From NCBI RefSeq assembly GCF_019392245.1, contig NZ_JAHXRL010000010.1, forward strand, positions 62,001-126,000: a stretch of DNA of 64,000 nucleotides, given 5' to 3'. This DNA comes from Sulfitobacter sp. CW3 (GTDB lineage: Bacteria; Pseudomonadota; Alphaproteobacteria; Rhodobacterales; Rhodobacteraceae). Under the pieces are notes generated by a model that saw nothing but the letters and a program-made list of their open reading frames with translations, searched no databases and was not told where the DNA came from. A program made the translations under genes and the position numbers. Below are positions 41,936 to 50,775 of the stretch, piece by piece. Positions within the stretch are counted from its first letter, which is position 1, and every line of letters begins with the position of its first letter.

Positions 41936-42528
41936 GGGGGGCGGACAAATCCATGCAGCAAACACGGCCATGGTATCGCGTCTCAGGCCTTGTGGTGGCG
42001 CCTGCTGTTGCTTTTGTACTGATGGCGTTTTTCGCCTGGGGGCTGTTCAACCGCGACGAGGCGCTGCCCTCGGCGATGCTTGATAAGTCTGTGCCAGAAT
42101 TCTCGCTCCCCCCCGTCCTTGGCAGGGACGACGGGTTGTCGACACAAGACCTGGCCGGGCATGTTTCAATGGTGAACGTGTTTGCATCCTGGTGTGTGCC
42201 ATGTCGCGCGGAACATCCGCTGTTCATCGAGCTTGCCGAAATTGGCGAGGTACCGCTTTATGGTATCAACTATAAGGACCCGCCCGAACAGGCACGGGCA
42301 TGGCTGGATGAACTGGGTGACCCCTATACCCGCATCGGCGCGGACAGAGATGGCCGCGTCGGCATCGAATGGGGTGTTTATGGCGTACCCGAAACATATG
42401 TCATCGCCGCTGATGGAACCATCGCCTATCGCCATGTCGGGCCTATTACACGCACAATTCTGCAAGACACAATCATGCCAATCGTTCGCAATCTGAAATC
42501 TTCAACCCCTGAGAAGGTAGCACAATGA
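41932..42528 (+). CDS. CcmG/DsbE-like thioredoxin
   Basis: 198 residues with an N-terminal membrane anchor (LVVAPAVAFVLMAFFAWGLF) and a periplasmic thioredoxin fold with WCVPC. The motif after it (PLYGINYKDPPEQARAWL) and GVYGVPETYVI match CcmG/DsbE, which reduces apocytochrome thiols for haem attachment. Start ATG overlaps the cytochrome stop; another ATG lies at 41953. Works with the TlpA-like and CcdA-like proteins downstream. Confidence 0.9.
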   Translation: MRGADKSMQQTRPWYRVSGLVVAPAVAFVLMAFFAWGLFNRDEALPSAMLDKSVPEFSLPPVLGRDDGLSTQDLAGHVSMVNVFASWCVPCRAEHPLFIELAEIGEVPLYGINYKDPPEQARAWLDELGDPYTRIGADRDGRVGIEWGVYGVPETYVIAADGTIAYRHVGPITRTILQDTIMPIVRNLKSSTPEKVAQ

Positions 42529-43037
42529 CTTCGCTGAAACTGACAGTCGTTCTTTTCCTGGTGTGGGTCACCGGCGCATTTGCAGCGCCGCAAGGTTTTG
42601 CGCTGCATGACGAGCCGCAACCCGTAATCAACGTGCGCTTCTTGCTTGAGGACGGCACACGCAAAGATATGGAATCGCTGCGAGGCAAGGTGCTTTTGGT
42701 AAACGTCTGGGCAACTTGGTGCATTCCGTGTCGCGAAGAAATGCCGACGTTAGACGCATTGCAGGCGACGCTCGGCGGCGACAATTTCGAGGTGGTTGCC
42801 CTCTCAATCGACCGTGCCGGAACGCCGGTCGTGCGGAGGTTCTACGATGAAATCGGTGTGAAACATCTGAAAACGTATGTCGATAAGACCATGTTGTCAG
42901 CAACTGCTTTACGCACGGTTGGTTTACCAACGACAATCCTGATCAATAGACAAGGTCAGGAACTAGGGCGGCTTGTCGGACCGGCGGAATGGGATGATCC
43001 TGAGATGATAGCGTTCCTGAGGGGGTTTATCGAATGA
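42525..43037 (+). CDS. TlpA-like periplasmic thioredoxin
   Basis: 170 residues with a signal peptide (LTVVLFLVWVTGAFAAP) and a thioredoxin domain with WCIPC, cis-Pro in VGLPTTILI. TlpA/ResA family: periplasmic thiol reductases for cytochrome c or copper-centre (CuA) assembly. Coupled by ATGA to the CcmG-like gene before and to the small membrane protein after. Confidence 0.88.
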   Translation: MTSLKLTVVLFLVWVTGAFAAPQGFALHDEPQPVINVRFLLEDGTRKDMESLRGKVLLVNVWATWCIPCREEMPTLDALQATLGGDNFEVVALSIDRAGTPVVRRFYDEIGVKHLKTYVDKTMLSATALRTVGLPTTILINRQGQELGRLVGPAEWDDPEMIAFLRGFIE

Positions 43038-43396
43038 GTACTATGGGAATTTCATCACGGCACCTTGACCCTACAGCAACTGGAATGATCGAACGCCCAA
43101 CATCAAAAGGCAGCAACCAGATGGTTCAAATTTCACAGCATGACACTGGCAGCGAGGATGCGTCAGTCATTGGCCGTCGGCCGCAATGGATGACGCGCAG
43201 GCGCTTACTGCTTGTTAGTGTAATCATTATGATCGGGAGCGGATTGGCCCTGAATTGGGGATGGCTGACCGCAGCAGGGCTTGCGCCGATCCTTGTATCG
43301 CTTGCACCCTGTGGCGTGATGTGCGGACTGGGGCTTTGTATGAAGGGCGGGACTGGCACAAGTTGGTCGAGTCGGCTGAGTGGTATTTTTCGATGA
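43034..43396 (+). CDS. Small Cys-containing membrane protein
   Basis: 120 residues; a polar N-terminus of about 55 residues, then a membrane segment (LLLVSVIIMIGSGLALNWGWL) and APCGVMCGLGLCMKGGTG, with three Cys and a Gly/Met-rich end. The pattern is reminiscent of small metal-associated membrane proteins (DUF2933-like), a weak match. ATGA overlaps on both sides place it in the redox polycistron. Confidence 0.5.
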   Translation: MSTMGISSRHLDPTATGMIERPTSKGSNQMVQISQHDTGSEDASVIGRRPQWMTRRRLLLVSVIIMIGSGLALNWGWLTAAGLAPILVSLAPCGVMCGLGLCMKGGTGTSWSSRLSGIFR

Positions 43397-43881
43397 GCCT
43401 TGCGTCCACCCGGTCAATTGGCAGGCACGGGGCACAGATTTCACTGCGTGCCCTGCGCCGCTATTTTTCAGTGATCATCCCCGCAAACCTGATCTGGGAA
43501 TTCGCGCACATGCCGCTCTATACGATCTGGAATGAGGGCAGCTGGGGCGAGATTGTTTTCGCGGCGCTTCATTGTACAGGGGGAGACATTCTAATCGCGA
43601 TGAGTGCGCTCATGCTGACGTTGATGCTGGCCGGTCAAGGCTGGCCCTTCGCCCGACAGACACGCCAGCAGGTGACTGTTCTCACTGTTGCATTCGGCCT
43701 AGCTTACACGCTGTTCAGTGAATGGCTGAATATTGTGATCCGGGCGGCTTGGGCCTATTCGGATCTCATGCCAATTATTCCTATTCTCGATGCGGGACTG
43801 TCGCCTGTCTTGCAATGGATTTTTATCCCGATAGCCGCCTTTTGGTGGGCTTCGCGTCCTTTCAATGCAGATGAGTTATAG
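43393..43881 (+). CDS. Integral membrane protein, 162 aa
   Basis: The ATG at 43393 overlaps the preceding stop (ATGA). Four or five hydrophobic segments (YFSVIIPANLIWEF, DILIAMSALMLTLMLA, VTVLTVAFGLAYTLF, LQWIFIPIAAFWW), with HCTGGD and NEGSWGEIVF between them. No family recognised. Lying between a TlpA-like protein and CcdA in one polycistron, it may serve metal or electron transfer across the membrane. Confidence 0.6.
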   Translation: MSLASTRSIGRHGAQISLRALRRYFSVIIPANLIWEFAHMPLYTIWNEGSWGEIVFAALHCTGGDILIAMSALMLTLMLAGQGWPFARQTRQQVTVLTVAFGLAYTLFSEWLNIVIRAAWAYSDLMPIIPILDAGLSPVLQWIFIPIAAFWWASRPFNADEL

Positions 43882-43883
43882 CG

Positions 43884-44621
43884 ATGGATATTTCTGGTAT
43901 TGGTATCCTTGCGGCCTTTTTGGCGGGGGCCATATCGTTTCTGTCACCCTGCGTTCTTCCCTTGGTGCCTGGCTATGTCTCTTTCATCGCCGGTCAGCCC
44001 GGTCTGCGCACGACCCGTCAGGTTGGGATGCGGGCACGGGCCGGAGCTTTGGGGTTAAGCGCCTGTTTCGTTCTGGGGTTCTCGACGGTCTTTATCGCCC
44101 TTGGGGCCGGTGCCAGCGCGCTCGGATCGCTTTTGCTGACATGGCGGGCTGAGCTCAATTATCTTGGTGGTGGGATCATCATACTGTTTGGTTTGGTTAT
44201 GCTGGGCGTGTTCCGCATTCCGGCATTGTCGCGTGATACCAGATTGAACCTCAACATTCCGGGGGGACGTCCATTCGGGGCTTACGTGCTGGGTCTTGCA
44301 TTCGCCTTTGGTTGGACACCCTGCATTGGTCCCATACTCGGAGCGATCCTGACGCTGAGTTCGACCTCAGGCGGGATGTCTGACGGTATCTGGTTGCTCG
44401 CAATTTACTCGGCAGGGCTTGGTGTTCCGTTTTTGCTTGCCGCGCTTTTTACCGATGCTATCGCAGCGCGCATCCGGGGGATCAGCAAGGCCGGACGCTG
44501 GCTTTACATGGGAGCGGGGATTGCCATGGTCGTTATGGGAGTTGCGGTCATCACTGGGCAGCTTTCACGGTTTGCGTATTGGCTGCTTGGCACCTTTCCC
44601 ATTCTTTCGACGATCGGATAG
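43884..44621 (+). CDS. ccdA: CcdA-like thiol-electron transporter
   Basis: 245 residues, six hydrophobic segments, with FLSPCVLPLVPGY and FGWTPCIGPILGAIL, the two membrane Cys motifs of CcdA/DsbD-beta. It passes reducing equivalents from cytoplasmic thioredoxin to periplasmic partners, here the CcmG-like and TlpA-like proteins. Last gene of the polycistron that starts in the copper region. No terminator is obvious; 146 bp later the metal ATPase promoter begins. Confidence 0.9.
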   Translation: MDISGIGILAAFLAGAISFLSPCVLPLVPGYVSFIAGQPGLRTTRQVGMRARAGALGLSACFVLGFSTVFIALGAGASALGSLLLTWRAELNYLGGGIIILFGLVMLGVFRIPALSRDTRLNLNIPGGRPFGAYVLGLAFAFGWTPCIGPILGAILTLSSTSGGMSDGIWLLAIYSAGLGVPFLLAALFTDAIAARIRGISKAGRWLYMGAGIAMVVMGVAVITGQLSRFAYWLLGTFPILSTIG

Positions 44622-44707
44622 ATCTGAGTGAGCAGTGCAGTTCCTGAGTTCTAAGGGATTATCTGCTGGGATGCGCGTTCACCTTTTAAGATATACAAAC
44701 TTTTGAC

Positions 44708-44738
44708 TTGCACCTCTAGTTACTGAAGCTCCTACACC
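44708..44738 (+). promoter_or_regulatory. MerR-type promoter of the metal ATPase
   Basis: TTGCAC (44708-44713), a 19-bp spacer and TACACC (44733-44738). The spacer carries ACCTCTAG-TT-ACTGAAGCT followed by CCTA. The same operator, at the same spacing, lies before the transglutaminase-like gene (56853-56883). It fits control by the MerR protein encoded at 56405. Confidence 0.72.
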
Positions 44739-44767
44739 GGAAAGGAAAAGTGCTAAAGGACGCCAAG

Positions 44768-47044
44768 ATGCCACATGATGCCGCTCACGGTCACGAAGAA
44801 GATACTTGCTGCGGCGCATCCGCCGATACATTGGCGCAGCCAGCGCCGCCGCCAAATTCAGGCCGCAGTTTTCGCGTAAATGGGCTCGACTGCGCGGACG
44901 AAGTTGCGATCCTGAGCAAGGTTGTCGGGCCGGAGGTTGGAGGGAGTGAGCATCTGGCTTTCGACGTGATCAATGGGCGTATGACCATCCTCGAAGGCGC
45001 CAAGCCGCTTAGCGATGACAAAATTATCAAGATCGTTGGCTCGACCGGAATGAGCGCGAAAATGTGGAACGCCGAAAGCGCCGAAGCGGATCAGGCGGAG
45101 CATTTCGCCCGCCAGCGTCTGTTCACAGGTCTGAGCGGCGGTTTGTGGGCGGCGGGATTCCTCTACCATATCGTCGAGACCGGGGCAGGGGGTGCGTTAC
45201 GGTTGTTTTCTGGTCATGGCGAAACCTCAATGCCTCTGATCGAGGTGGGTCTGTTTTTGCTTGCGGTCGTGTTCGGTGCCTGGCTGGTCGCGCCCAAAGC
45301 CTGGTCGGCTGCGCGCCGGTTGTCGCCGGACATGAACCTATTGATGATCGTCGCCGTGGCCGGTGCGATCGGACTTGGTGAATTCTTTGAAGCGGCGACG
45401 GTCGCTTTCTTCTTTGCCCTGTCGCTAACTTTGGAATCTTGGAGCGTGGGACGGGCCCGCAATGCGGTCTCGGCCTTGCTTGATCTGGCACCACCGACGG
45501 CGCGGGTCATTCGTGCAGATGGGTCTGAGGCCGATGTTCCTGCAGCAGAGGTTGCCATTGGAGATCGCTTTGTTGTGCGGGGAGGGGATCGAATTCCGCT
45601 TGATGGCGAAGTGACCGAGGGTCGCGGTGATGTCGATCAGGCCCCGATCACTGGTGAAAGCGCGCTGGTCGCCAAAGAAACCGGCGATGAGGTTTATGCC
45701 GGTACGATCAACGGTGACGGAACAATGACGGTTAGGGCGACGAAAGCCGCAGGCGATACCGTTCTGTCAAAGATTATCCGAATGGTCGGCGATGCCCATT
45801 CGCGGCGCGCCGAGGTCGAACAATGGGTCACGAAATTTGCACGCATCTACACGCCCATCGTCATGATATTGGCAGTGCTGATTGCAATCGTGCCGCCACT
45901 TCTATTTTCAGGGGCATGGAATTACTGGTTCTATAACGCGTTGGTGCTGCTCGTGATCGCTTGCCCTTGTGCGCTTGTCATCTCCACGCCTGTTTCCATC
46001 GTTGCATCTCTCGCGGCGTCGGCACGCAACGGCGTGCTGATCAAAGGCGGCGCCTATGTCGAAGCACCCTCACGCCTAACCGCACTGGCGATGGACAAGA
46101 CCGGAACGATCACCATGGGTGAACCGGAAGTCGCGGGTCTGCATCCCTTGGGTGGCACTGCCGAGCGTGACCTCTTGAGTGCCGCTGTTGCGCTGGAAGC
46201 CCGCTCATCCCACCCGCTGGCACGCGCTATCCTTGCGCGCGGTGAACGCGACGGATTGAAGCAATCGGTGGCTACGGACACGAAAACTGTGCCGGGTCGC
46301 GGCGTAGAGGGATCATGGGAAGGGCAATCTGTGTGGCTTGGTTCCGACCGCTTTGCCACCGAAAAAGGACTGGGTGATACCATTCCCCGTGACCTATTGG
46401 AACGGATTGAGGGAGCTGGAAGTACGCTTGTTGCCGTCGGGTCCGGGGATCGTTTGCTGGGTCTAATCGAATTGCGCGACCGCATTCGGCCGGATGCAAA
46501 GGGAGTGGTGGCACGCCTCCATGCCCAAGGGGTGAAAAAGATCATCATGTTAACGGGTGACAACGAGCGCACAGCGCGCGCCGTAGCGGCAGAGGTCGGC
46601 ATTGACGAAGTTCGCGCAGAGCTGCTGCCCGAGGACAAAGTGACGGCGATTGAGGAGCTGGTTGCCAACTACGATGTCGTGGCGATGATCGGCGATGGTG
46701 TGAACGATGCGCCGGCCATGGCGCGGGCACATTTCGCAATTGCAATGGGTGCAGTCGGATCTGACGCAGCGATTGAGACGGCCGATATTGCACTGATGAC
46801 CGATGATATCGGCAAGGTACCGTGGCTCGTCGGTCATTCACGTCGAACAATGAATATCATCCATCAAAATATTGGCATTGCGCTGGCGACCAAGGCGCTG
46901 TTCGTTGGCTTAACGGCTTTCGGGATGGCAACGATGTGGGGTGCTATCGCTGCGGATGTCGGCGTTTCCCTGCTGGTGGTGGCCAATGCGCTGCGGCTTT
47001 TACGTGCAAAGACCGATCGTGATGATCCGTCGGAAGTGGCATAA
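44768..47044 (+). CDS. P1B-type heavy-metal ATPase, ZntA/CadA-like
   Basis: 758 residues from the ATG at 44768 (AAAGGA upstream; a GTG at 44750 is also possible). N-terminal HGHEEDTCCGA and a degenerate HMA-like domain lacking CxxC (GLDCADEVAIL), then the core: TGES, CPC in IACPCALVIS, DKTGTIT (phosphorylated Asp), HP in SSHPLARAI, and GDGVNDAPA. The CPC plus Cys-Cys N-terminus points to Zn/Cd/Pb export rather than copper. Under a MerR-type promoter of the Cd/Pb class. A 21-codon relic of a second such ATPase lies 0.9 kb downstream. Confidence 0.92.
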   Translation: MPHDAAHGHEEDTCCGASADTLAQPAPPPNSGRSFRVNGLDCADEVAILSKVVGPEVGGSEHLAFDVINGRMTILEGAKPLSDDKIIKIVGSTGMSAKMWNAESAEADQAEHFARQRLFTGLSGGLWAAGFLYHIVETGAGGALRLFSGHGETSMPLIEVGLFLLAVVFGAWLVAPKAWSAARRLSPDMNLLMIVAVAGAIGLGEFFEAATVAFFFALSLTLESWSVGRARNAVSALLDLAPPTARVIRADGSEADVPAAEVAIGDRFVVRGGDRIPLDGEVTEGRGDVDQAPITGESALVAKETGDEVYAGTINGDGTMTVRATKAAGDTVLSKIIRMVGDAHSRRAEVEQWVTKFARIYTPIVMILAVLIAIVPPLLFSGAWNYWFYNALVLLVIACPCALVISTPVSIVASLAASARNGVLIKGGAYVEAPSRLTALAMDKTGTITMGEPEVAGLHPLGGTAERDLLSAAVALEARSSHPLARAILARGERDGLKQSVATDTKTVPGRGVEGSWEGQSVWLGSDRFATEKGLGDTIPRDLLERIEGAGSTLVAVGSGDRLLGLIELRDRIRPDAKGVVARLHAQGVKKIIMLTGDNERTARAVAAEVGIDEVRAELLPEDKVTAIEELVANYDVVAMIGDGVNDAPAMARAHFAIAMGAVGSDAAIETADIALMTDDIGKVPWLVGHSRRTMNIIHQNIGIALATKALFVGLTAFGMATMWGAIAADVGVSLLVVANALRLLRAKTDRDDPSEVA

Positions 47045-47323
47045 ACACCCGCTTAGGAGGGACATCATGAGCAATACACGAACAGCTTCGCAATGAATTG
47101 AGGGACCGGCTTGCGCAGGATACTCAATAATGGAGGCTAGCGCAGCTCTCGTTGGCAAGCAATCATGTACAACTTGCGTCAAAAACCTCGGTACCAATTG
47201 CAACATTCTCTGTAGCTTCTGGGCAGGCGTGTCTGCTAGGTGAAAAATCCTAACGTTGCGCATATTCGGCAGTGTGGCGCGCTCGTCTATTTCAAAAACC
47301 TTCCCCCCAAAGGATTAACCCAA

Positions 47324-47875
47324 TTGGAAGCCATTCTAACCCTGATCTCGCAGTATGGCACTTTAGTTTACTTGCTTCTTTTTGGCTATTGCGCATTGAA
47401 AAGTGGGGCTTTGCCGTTGTTTGGGGGCTATGCCGCGCAGGCCGGAGTCTTGGATGTCGCATTGGTCGCCTTGGCGACATTTGCAGGCGGCTATTTGGGG
47501 GATGAAATGCGCTTTGCGGTGGCGCGCCGTTTTGGCGGCGGCTTTTTGGCGTCACGGCCCCGTCTGTCGGCCTTAATGGTCAAAGCCGAGGCGATGTTGG
47601 ATGCCTATGGCTGGATTTACATTTACATCTATCGCTATCCCAAAGGGATGCGCACGATCGGGGCGCTGCCGGTGGGTCTGACACAAATGAAATGGTCTGT
47701 GTTTACGTTGTTAAATGCATCTTCGGCCCTGTTGTGGACGGGGCTTTTGGTGGGCGCTGGATATTACTTTGGTGCTGTGATCGAGCGTGCTGTGGTGGAG
47801 GGATGGGGCGCTTTGAGCATCCTGTTGCTTTTGGTCTTTCTCGGCCTTTCTGTGGTCGGGTGGAGGCGGTTATAG
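47324..47875 (+). CDS. DedA-family membrane protein
   Basis: About 183 residues; I favour a TTG at 47324 (AAAGGA 9 nt upstream) over a GTG at 47240, because the protein then starts LEAILTLISQYG like other DedA proteins. Four to five hydrophobic segments and the motif YRYPKGMRTIGALPVGL match DedA/SNARE-associated transporters, which move lipid carriers such as undecaprenyl phosphate. In metal-resistance islands it may help envelope repair. The preceding gap 47045-47323 holds only a 9-codon frame with a good ribosome site. Confidence 0.78.
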   Translation: MEAILTLISQYGTLVYLLLFGYCALKSGALPLFGGYAAQAGVLDVALVALATFAGGYLGDEMRFAVARRFGGGFLASRPRLSALMVKAEAMLDAYGWIYIYIYRYPKGMRTIGALPVGLTQMKWSVFTLLNASSALLWTGLLVGAGYYFGAVIERAVVEGWGALSILLLLVFLGLSVVGWRRL

Positions 47876-47903
47876 CAGCCTGTCGGATGACGTTACAGGA
47901 TGC

Positions 47904-47969
47904 ATGGCTAATGCGTTGCGGCTGTTGCGTGCAAAGACTGGTCGTGATGATCCGTCAGGTGGCGAATAG
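47904..47969 (+). pseudogene. 3'-end relic of a second metal ATPase
   Basis: Translates to MANALRLLRAKTGRDDPSGGE and a stop. The end of the intact ATPase at 44768 is ANALRLLRAKTDRDDPSEVA. Apart from this 3' tip nothing of the second copy remains; sequence from about 47878 is weakly alignable with a frameshift. It shows that a homologous ATPase gene, or a duplication including its end, once stood after the DedA gene. Confidence 0.75.
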
Positions 47970-48062
47970 CCTGATGAACAAATGGCACAGGGCATTGATA
48001 AAGAAACGCCCTTTGTGCCAACATGAGTTGAAAAACTAAGAACAAAGAGATCGGGCGAAACA

Positions 48063-48566
48063 ATGACACGAACGACACGCCGCTTCGCGGTTCTGGGCGG
48101 ATTGGCTCTTACTTTGGCTGGCTGCGCGAACAAGTTTCGAACCTATAGCGGTCCAGAAGTCACGCGCTTGCAGATGTTCAAGGACGATCGAACCCTCTTC
48201 CTTTACAATAATTCAAAGGTCCTGAAGACGTATAAATTTGACCTCGGCTTTGCACCCGCGGGTCCCAAGCAGTTTGAAGGTGACGGAAAAACACCGGAAG
48301 GCTCCTATACTGTGGACAAGCGCAATCCAAACAGCCTGTTCCATCTGTCGGTCGGTATATCCTATCCGAATGAAGCGGATATTGCTTATGCAGCCGCACA
48401 GGGCCGCAGTCCCGGTGGCGACATCTTTATACATGGCGGACCGCGATTGGATATTGACCCAATCAAACCCGACTGGACAGCAGGATGTATTGCAGTGTCT
48501 GATCGCGAGATAGAAGACATCTACGCAATGGTTCGTGACGGGACGCCAATCGACATCTTCGCCTAG
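48063..48566 (+). CDS. L,D-transpeptidase family lipoprotein
   Basis: 167 residues with a lipobox (LALTLAGC). YkuD-type catalytic domain: IFIHGGPRLDID and TAGCIAVSDREIEDIY, where the Cys is the nucleophile; KTPEGSYTVDKRNPNS precedes. These enzymes make 3-3 peptidoglycan crosslinks or attach proteins to the wall. It is the first of four members of this family in the window, and the only lipid-anchored one. It stands alone, with a convergent operon after it. Confidence 0.88.
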   Translation: MTRTTRRFAVLGGLALTLAGCANKFRTYSGPEVTRLQMFKDDRTLFLYNNSKVLKTYKFDLGFAPAGPKQFEGDGKTPEGSYTVDKRNPNSLFHLSVGISYPNEADIAYAAAQGRSPGGDIFIHGGPRLDIDPIKPDWTAGCIAVSDREIEDIYAMVRDGTPIDIFA

Positions 48567-48592
48567 GTTTTCGTAGAGATCGCCAGTTTCGT

Positions 48593-48757
48593 TCAAATGA
48601 ACCTTAAGAGAATGATTGAGACAACCATTGCCAAAAGGCCAAATACGAGTGCGGAACTCACTGCGTATTGAGCAATGTCTTTCTTGTTACCACCGCGCTT
48701 CTTCGCAAGATACGCACCCCATATGGCTCCAGCCAAAGCTGCTAAGATCGTCATCAT
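48593..48757 (-). CDS. Small membrane protein after lnt, 54 aa
   Basis: MMTILAALAGAIWGAYLAKK, a polar loop RGGNKKDIAQYAVS, then a second helix (ALVFGLLAMVVSIILLRFI): a two-pass mini-membrane protein. Its ATG overlaps the lnt stop (ATGATGA), so it is the last gene of the long minus-strand operon. The topology looks plausible; I know no family. Confidence 0.6.
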   Translation of the reverse strand: MMTILAALAGAIWGAYLAKKRGGNKKDIAQYAVSSALVFGLLAMVVSIILLRFI

Positions 48758-50292
48758 GATACGCTGTCCTTTTTAAAATTTAGTATTGCCGCCATCGTCA
48801 GGCTCACAGCAAAGACCAACCAGAACATTACCTGTCCGTAGCTTGAGAATGGTGTTGGTGAAAGCGCCGCAGGCAGAGCGCCGTCCAGTATATTGGTCTC
48901 GCCCAAACCGAGATGCGAAATCAGGCGACCATTACCATCTATGATGGCTGAAATGCCGGTATTGGCTGCGCGGATAAAGGGAAGCCCCTCTTCGACGGCG
49001 CGCATTCTCGAAGATGCCAAATGCTGGTTCGGGCCAATTGATGCGCCGAACCAGGCGTCGTTCGTGGCGTTAAAAATCCATTCAGGCCGATCTGTCGAAT
49101 TTATAATTTGTCCGGGGAAGATTGCTTCATAACAGATTGACAGACCGACGCCGGGCAGTTGCGGCATGCGAAACGTCTCCGGCCCGGACCCTGGTGTGAA
49201 GTCACCCAATCCAGCAGTTAGCCGCCTAAGCGGCAGGAGGTCTCGAAGGGGCACGTATTCGCCGAACGGGACGAGGTGATGTTTTGCGTAGCGGTTTATG
49301 ATTTGAGCTGTTGAATCGATTGCGAGAACCGCATTTTTGTATTGCTGTTCACCGTCAACGTTTTCGCGCGTTTGCGCCCCCGTTAACAGGACGGCATTAT
49401 CAGTTAAAAGCTTCGCGATCTCTCCCAGCATCCACTGATCTTCTTCGAGGTATCCAGGAAAGGTACTCTCGGGCCAAAGCAGGATATCAAACTGGCCCGG
49501 CTGAGCAGACAAATCCAGATAACGGGCGATATTGCGGTCGCGTAACGCTGGATCCCACTTTTCCCGCTGTGGGATGTTACCCTGAACAATTCTAACATTG
49601 ACCGCGGTTTGCTGATCTTCACCGGTCAGACGGGCTTCGCTATTTATCCATATACCCGCCGCCAACATGACAAACATCGCGGCTGCAAGCCCACTCTGCC
49701 AACGATCTCGCGTGAAAATCACGGTGGGCAGGGTAGAGAGCAACACTGTGAGCAACCCTAGACCATAGCTGCCGAATAGTGCCGCCATCTGACGCGGGAC
49801 ATCGTAATCGACCCATGCGTAAGCAATCAGATTCCAGGGAAAGCCAGTAAGAACGGTGCCGCGCAGCCATTCGGATCCAGACCAGCATGCAGCAAAGACA
49901 AGGGTGCCTGACACCCCTGTCGTCTTGGTCGCGGCGAAAACCACCATCGCCGCCGCTGGAAAGAGCGCAAGCGCCCCTGCCAGCCCGATCACGGCAGGGG
50001 CGGCCATCCAACCGAAACGTTCAGCATCAACAAAAAAGCTTTCCGCAATCCATGACAGTCCGAACAGGAAAAAGCCGAAGCCGAAAGCCCATCCGGTAAG
50101 AAACGCTCTTGTTCGACCCTTGTTGGCGGTGAGGTAAAGCAGCCCACCAAAACCGATGGGCAATACAAACGGAGTTGAGAACGGTGGTAGTGCAAAAACA
50201 ACACTGACTCCGAGAACGACAGCAACGATAAACGGGACTATGTCCGTCCTAAACCTTGGACCAAGACTGGAAATGCTAATTGAGGGTCTCAC
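48754..50292 (-). CDS. lnt: Apolipoprotein N-acyltransferase
   Basis: 512 residues with six or more N-terminal membrane segments and a C-terminal nitrilase domain. The catalytic triad is visible: Glu in LLWPESTFPG, Lys in YAKHHLVPFGEYVP, Cys in LSICYEAIFPG. Lnt adds the third acyl chain to lipoproteins. It starts at a GTG 4 nt after the lspA stop. A second copy of an essential chromosomal enzyme on a plasmid, coupled to lspA, suggests a backup or a version with special substrate or metal tolerance. Confidence 0.92.
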   Translation of the reverse strand: MRPSISISSLGPRFRTDIVPFIVAVVLGVSVVFALPPFSTPFVLPIGFGGLLYLTANKGRTRAFLTGWAFGFGFFLFGLSWIAESFFVDAERFGWMAAPAVIGLAGALALFPAAAMVVFAATKTTGVSGTLVFAACWSGSEWLRGTVLTGFPWNLIAYAWVDYDVPRQMAALFGSYGLGLLTVLLSTLPTVIFTRDRWQSGLAAAMFVMLAAGIWINSEARLTGEDQQTAVNVRIVQGNIPQREKWDPALRDRNIARYLDLSAQPGQFDILLWPESTFPGYLEEDQWMLGEIAKLLTDNAVLLTGAQTRENVDGEQQYKNAVLAIDSTAQIINRYAKHHLVPFGEYVPLRDLLPLRRLTAGLGDFTPGSGPETFRMPQLPGVGLSICYEAIFPGQIINSTDRPEWIFNATNDAWFGASIGPNQHLASSRMRAVEEGLPFIRAANTGISAIIDGNGRLISHLGLGETNILDGALPAALSPTPFSSYGQVMFWLVFAVSLTMAAILNFKKDSVS

Positions 50293-50295
50293 TCT

Positions 50296-50772
50296 CTACT
50301 CAGGCGCTTTTTTTATGGCGGCATGTTCCCGACCAGCAGTGATCAGCAGAAGACCAACGCCACAAACCACAAACACGTCTGCCAAATTGAATGCAGGCCA
50401 GTGTGTCGTCCCAATATAGAAATCCAGAAAATCAGTTACGCCGCCGAAGCGGATGCGATCCAGAATATTTCCAAGAGCACCGCCTATGACCATACCATAG
50501 GCAACAGCTTCACTTATTGCAGTCGACCGTACTAGCGAAATGGCCAGAAACAGAACAACAGCGGTCGCAACGATAGCTAGCGCCCACCATGGCGTGCCCT
50601 GTAGAAGACCAAAAGTAACGCCGGTGTTACGGTGAAAAACCAAGTTGAAACCGGGCGCGACATTGACGCCAGCGGTTAACGTTTCTGCATTTACAAGCAC
50701 GAATGCTTTTGACGCTTGGTCGGCAGCAAATGCAATGACGGCTGCACAAATTCCCAGAGAACGGATTGCCAT
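50296..50772 (-). CDS. lspA: Prolipoprotein signal peptidase II
   Basis: 158 residues, four membrane segments. Aspartate protease motifs are visible: FHRNTGVTFGLL, GNILDRIRFGGVTDFLD and WPAFNLADV. LspA removes signal peptides from lipid-modified proteins. It is known that lspA-like genes (pbrC) occur in lead and cadmium resistance operons; here it lies next to a ZIP transporter and lnt in the same operon, consistent with that. Confidence 0.93.
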   Translation of the reverse strand: MAIRSLGICAAVIAFAADQASKAFVLVNAETLTAGVNVAPGFNLVFHRNTGVTFGLLQGTPWWALAIVATAVVLFLAISLVRSTAISEAVAYGMVIGGALGNILDRIRFGGVTDFLDFYIGTTHWPAFNLADVFVVCGVGLLLITAGREHAAIKKAPE

Positions 50773-50775
50773 GTT

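Noticed and set aside
45123..45558. Minus-strand frames inside the metal ATPase
   Set aside because: Arg/Pro-rich translations typical of antisense to GC-rich coding DNA.
47000..47263. Minus-strand frame of 87 codons over the end of the metal ATPase gene
   Set aside because: It overlaps a well supported gene, has no ribosome site and resembles nothing; judged a shadow.
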